Part shown: piece after piece, positions 48,514 through 51,161 of the stretch
Layout: each line of letters opens with the position of its first letter
Numbering within the stretch: the first letter of the stretch is position 1
Program-made: the position numbers and the translations under genes
From: Saprospiraceae bacterium
GTDB lineage: Bacteria; Bacteroidota; Bacteroidia; Chitinophagales; Saprospiraceae
Direction: 5' to 3'
Length of the DNA stretch: 51,161 bases
Assembly (NCBI GenBank): GCA_016787415.1
Contig: JAEUUT010000198.1
Span: 1 to 51,161 of the forward strand
The notes under the pieces: model-generated
Databases searched by the model: none
What the model was told of the DNA's origin: nothing
The model's input: the letters and a program-made list of their open reading frames with translations, nothing else

Positions 48514-51161
48514 ATGCGTACCGACTCTCGATTTCCGCTCCTCTGTTTTCTGTCGTTTTTTGCTGTTTCCATACAAGCCCAATGGACACAGATTACCTCG
48601 GGCACCAATGCCACGCTCTATACGGTGGACATCGTGAATGCTGATACCGCCTATGCAGCCGGCGCGGGCGTTTTTCTCAAAAGCATCAATGGCGGCCAGT
48701 CCTGGACATCCGTTCCCATCATCAACAATGCCAATCAGCCCATCAACGGACTGACGATCCACGACATGCATTTTTTTAATGGCATGACAGGCGTGGCCGT
48801 TGGAAATCGCTCCGGCATTATTCATACCATTCTCAGAACGATAGACGGCGGCGCGCATTGGTCGACTGTTGTATCACAAAATGACCCCGGAAACTGGGAT
48901 GGAGGCATCTGGCAGGTCGACTTTATCAACCCCGGGCAGGGATGGTGCGTGGGCAGCAGCGGCAAGGTGCGCAGAACGCTGGATGGCGGACAAACCTGGA
49001 CCGAACTGCCGAGTATTACCAGCCTGGCCTATTTGTATTCAGTAGATTTTGCAGATGCACAAACTGGATACGCGTCCGGCGCATTCAGTTTTGGTGGCGG
49101 TCAATTTTTGAAAACGATAGACGGCGGACAGTCCTGGAATCCAATCAGTAGCGACGTATTCTACGACCTGGATTATGTAAGCCCGGATACCGGTTTTATG
49201 GCAAGCCAGTTTTATTTTTTCAGACAAACTAACAATACGCCGAACTGGGATTTCCTGTCGATACCTGACGAACAAACGGTCCGAAAATGTTTGTTTCAAA
49301 ACGGCAATCAGGGATATATTTTGACCGACAAAGGCGTGCGCCGCACCAATACAGGCGGACAATTCTGGATCGATCATGCTTTCCCCAATAATAACCTTGC
49401 ACAAATGCACGACTTCGACTGGGCCCCGGGCTTTCAAACCGGGATTGCTGTAGGGAATGTTGGGCGTATGTTCAGGACAACGAATGGCGGTGGTGCAGGA
49501 ACGCCAATGGCTTTTTTTACCACAGACCCACAGCTGGCATATTACTGCAAAGACCAGGAAATTACCCTGAACAACCCTGCGCCGGCGGGTGAATGGAGTT
49601 CGACCTGGTGGGTAGACGGCGCCCTGTATTCCACAGCCAATGATATTACAGTCAGTTTTCCGGATTATGGGGCTTCTCACACAGTTAAATTGTTGATCTC
49701 CAATGGAATAACAAGCGATACATTTAGCCGCATCTTGCAAACGGAACAATCGCTGGAGGTTTCTTTCGGAGAAGTCGTGTGGACTACCGGCGCTCAGATG
49801 TGCCAGGGTGGCAATGCCTACGTGACGATTAACAACCCTACACCGCAGCAGACGTATTTCTTTTCGCTGAACAACGAAGTCATTTCACAACAACTGGCGC
49901 TCGACGCCAATCCCATCACTTTCCAGACACCTTTTTTGAATGCAGATGCCGACCTGAAAGTGTTTGTAAATGTGGTTTCATTTTGCGGCACTTATTACCA
50001 TGAAGAGGCCTTGCATGTGACGGTATTTCCGTTTCCCAACCCGAACCTGACATGGACGATGCCCGATTATATCTGTGTGAATGCGTCGGCGCCGATAAGC
50101 ATCTTCAATTCTGAACCGGGCATGCGGTACTGGCTCATGGAAAGCAACCTTTTCACCCGCTCGGATACGTTGCTCGGCAACGGCGGAACGCTCACGTTTT
50201 ACAGCACCCCGCTGAACCAGTCCGTCAATTATCAGGTAAGGGCGGCCAATGAAATCGGATGTATGAACTGGATTGGGCAGCCCATACAAGTGAATATCGA
50301 CCAATTTTATCTGATGGTGGATACCACCCATTTGTATGGTGTGGAAGGGTATCCAATTGCTGTGTCAAATTTCACAGAAAACCTGGGCGCGTCCAACTGG
50401 AATTTTGGAACAAACGCCCAGCCGCCTACCAGTCAGGCTGCCGCTCCTGTTGTAACCTATTCAAATTCAGGCATTTACCCTTATGCATATCAATACCAGA
50501 GCCTGAATGCCTGCCAGGGAAATCTGAGCGGTCAATTTGAAATATTTGGGCTGGCAACAGACCTGAACGGCGCCTCCTGCTGGTTGCAAAGGCTGCTGAA
50601 CGCCGTTTATGTAAACGATCACATCATGGATGTGAAAGTGGATGCTTCGGGAAATTACTGGGCTACCGGCGCGTCGTTTCAGCCTGTGAGTTTCTGGTAC
50701 ACCATGAACCTTTTCCTGAATAAATACGATGCATCCGGCGTGCTGCTCTGGTCGAAAAAAGTAAACCCGGAAGACCCGGCCAACAGTTTTGATTATCGCA
50801 ATACTTACGGGCTTTCCATCGCATTTGACGACAATGGAAATGCTTATCTGGCAGGCAGTTACAGCGCCGACAATGCCCGTATTTTCGGAATAGACTTTAC
50901 AAGACCCACCTCGTTTTTTGCGTCCTCTCCGCAAGGCTTTTTGTTGAAACTCGATCCGGATGGGAATGTGATCTGGCATAACACCTTTCAAGCCATCTAC
51001 GACTATGAAAGTTGTGTGCCCACCAGCATTGTGTTCCATGAAAACCGCCTGCACCTGATGCTGAAAGGCCCAAGTTGGCAAATGTTTCAGCCCGATGGCA
51101 ATCTGGCTACCAACGCTACTCCCGGGGCTGCTGCCTGGTATATTGCGCTGGATGAAAACGG
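48514..51161 (+). CDS. Large secreted beta-propeller (Ycf48-like) protein, 5' part
   Basis: ATG 48514 opens a frame that stays open to the window end (882 residues seen). A signal peptide (RFPLLCFLSFFAVSIQAQ) is followed by a Ycf48/BNR-like propeller with repeated (K/R)(S/T)(I/L)(N/D)GG(Q/A)xW blades: KSINGGQSW, RTIDGGAHW, RTLDGGQTW, KTIDGGQSW, RTNTGGQFW (to about residue 330). Then follow two or three Ig/PKD-like domains (about 335-690), and from about 710 an SBBP-like second propeller (VKVDASGNYWATGASF, LLWSKK, FDDNGNAYLAGSYS). Proteins of this plan in Bacteroidota usually end in a T9SS sorting domain, but the end is not in view. It is divergent from ruvB across 189 nt. Confidence 0.85.
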   Translation, partial: MRTDSRFPLLCFLSFFAVSIQAQWTQITSGTNATLYTVDIVNADTAYAAGAGVFLKSINGGQSWTSVPIINNANQPINGLTIHDMHFFNGMTGVAVGNRSGIIHTILRTIDGGAHWSTVVSQNDPGNWDGGIWQVDFINPGQGWCVGSSGKVRRTLDGGQTWTELPSITSLAYLYSVDFADAQTGYASGAFSFGGGQFLKTIDGGQSWNPISSDVFYDLDYVSPDTGFMASQFYFFRQTNNTPNWDFLSIPDEQTVRKCLFQNGNQGYILTDKGVRRTNTGGQFWIDHAFPNNNLAQMHDFDWAPGFQTGIAVGNVGRMFRTTNGGGAGTPMAFFTTDPQLAYYCKDQEITLNNPAPAGEWSSTWWVDGALYSTANDITVSFPDYGASHTVKLLISNGITSDTFSRILQTEQSLEVSFGEVVWTTGAQMCQGGNAYVTINNPTPQQTYFFSLNNEVISQQLALDANPITFQTPFLNADADLKVFVNVVSFCGTYYHEEALHVTVFPFPNPNLTWTMPDYICVNASAPISIFNSEPGMRYWLMESNLFTRSDTLLGNGGTLTFYSTPLNQSVNYQVRAANEIGCMNWIGQPIQVNIDQFYLMVDTTHLYGVEGYPIAVSNFTENLGASNWNFGTNAQPPTSQAAAPVVTYSNSGIYPYAYQYQSLNACQGNLSGQFEIFGLATDLNGASCWLQRLLNAVYVNDHIMDVKVDASGNYWATGASFQPVSFWYTMNLFLNKYDASGVLLWSKKVNPEDPANSFDYRNTYGLSIAFDDNGNAYLAGSYSADNARIFGIDFTRPTSFFASSPQGFLLKLDPDGNVIWHNTFQAIYDYESCVPTSIVFHENRLHLMLKGPSWQMFQPDGNLATNATPGAAAWYIALDEN

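Overview
The window looks like a chromosomal segment from a Bacteroidota member, most plausibly a Saprospiria-type bacterium (inference). It carries a PorP/SprF-type protein paired with an OmpA/PD40 protein, proteins ending in type IX secretion (T9SS) type A sorting tails (YPNP...), one CHU_C-type C-terminal domain, and -7 promoter elements of the Bacteroidetes form TAnnTTTG. Base composition is moderate, with two visibly A+T-rich patches: the 3' end of the giant RHS gene and the 45.9-47.1 kb island.

Layout. 0-4.1 kb: the end of a small conserved protein, a YdjC-type deacetylase on the minus strand, and a plus-strand trio (LysE-type exporter, membrane-anchored ATP-grasp ligase, acyltransferase-like protein). 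4.5-14.8 kb: one 3441-residue secreted protein with an N-terminal FG-GAP propeller, FN3 and Ig-like domains, jelly-roll modules, an RHS cage/core and a variable C-terminal toxin-like domain. 14.8-16.2 kb: a convergent membrane pentapeptide-repeat protein. 16.3-26.0 kb: a co-directional run of beta-phosphoglucomutase (catalytic Asp replaced by Asn), a lipocalin-like protein, a GH13 amylase, a K+ channel with RCK domain, a GT9 heptosyltransferase, the PorP/OmpA pair and a GH18 T9SS cargo. 26.1-31.9 kb: three minus-strand surface proteins, including a repeat-rich tail-fibre-like protein with an S74 chaperone domain. 32-36.7 kb: DUF5522 protein, then a tight minus-strand operon of amino-acid permease, Sir2 deacylase, zincin lipoprotein and DUF2520 protein. 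36.9-43.2 kb: DedA, thioesterase, M43-like T9SS protease, CotH-like secreted protein, tRNA-Ser(UGA) and a divergent GH13-like glycosidase. 43.5-51.2 kb: HNH/AP2 protein, MiaE, a SpoU/TrmH methyltransferase, an A+T-rich island of three small orphan genes, RuvB, and the 5' part of a large secreted propeller protein.

The most unusual feature is intergenic. Four long, almost perfect hairpins (24673-24827, 38006-38141, 44118-44256, 45492-45636) and several short tandem arrays, mostly with 7-nt periodicity (3050-3084, 26111-26134, 47281-47312), sit directly at gene ends. Two of the hairpins have unrelated stems built from tandem repeats but share an identical 13-nt tip motif (CGTAGAGTACACC), and a one-mismatch single copy occurs at 47223. 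Every convergent CDS junction with more than about 30 nt of space carries one of these elements. No CRISPR array, insertion sequence, rRNA or replication origin was seen.
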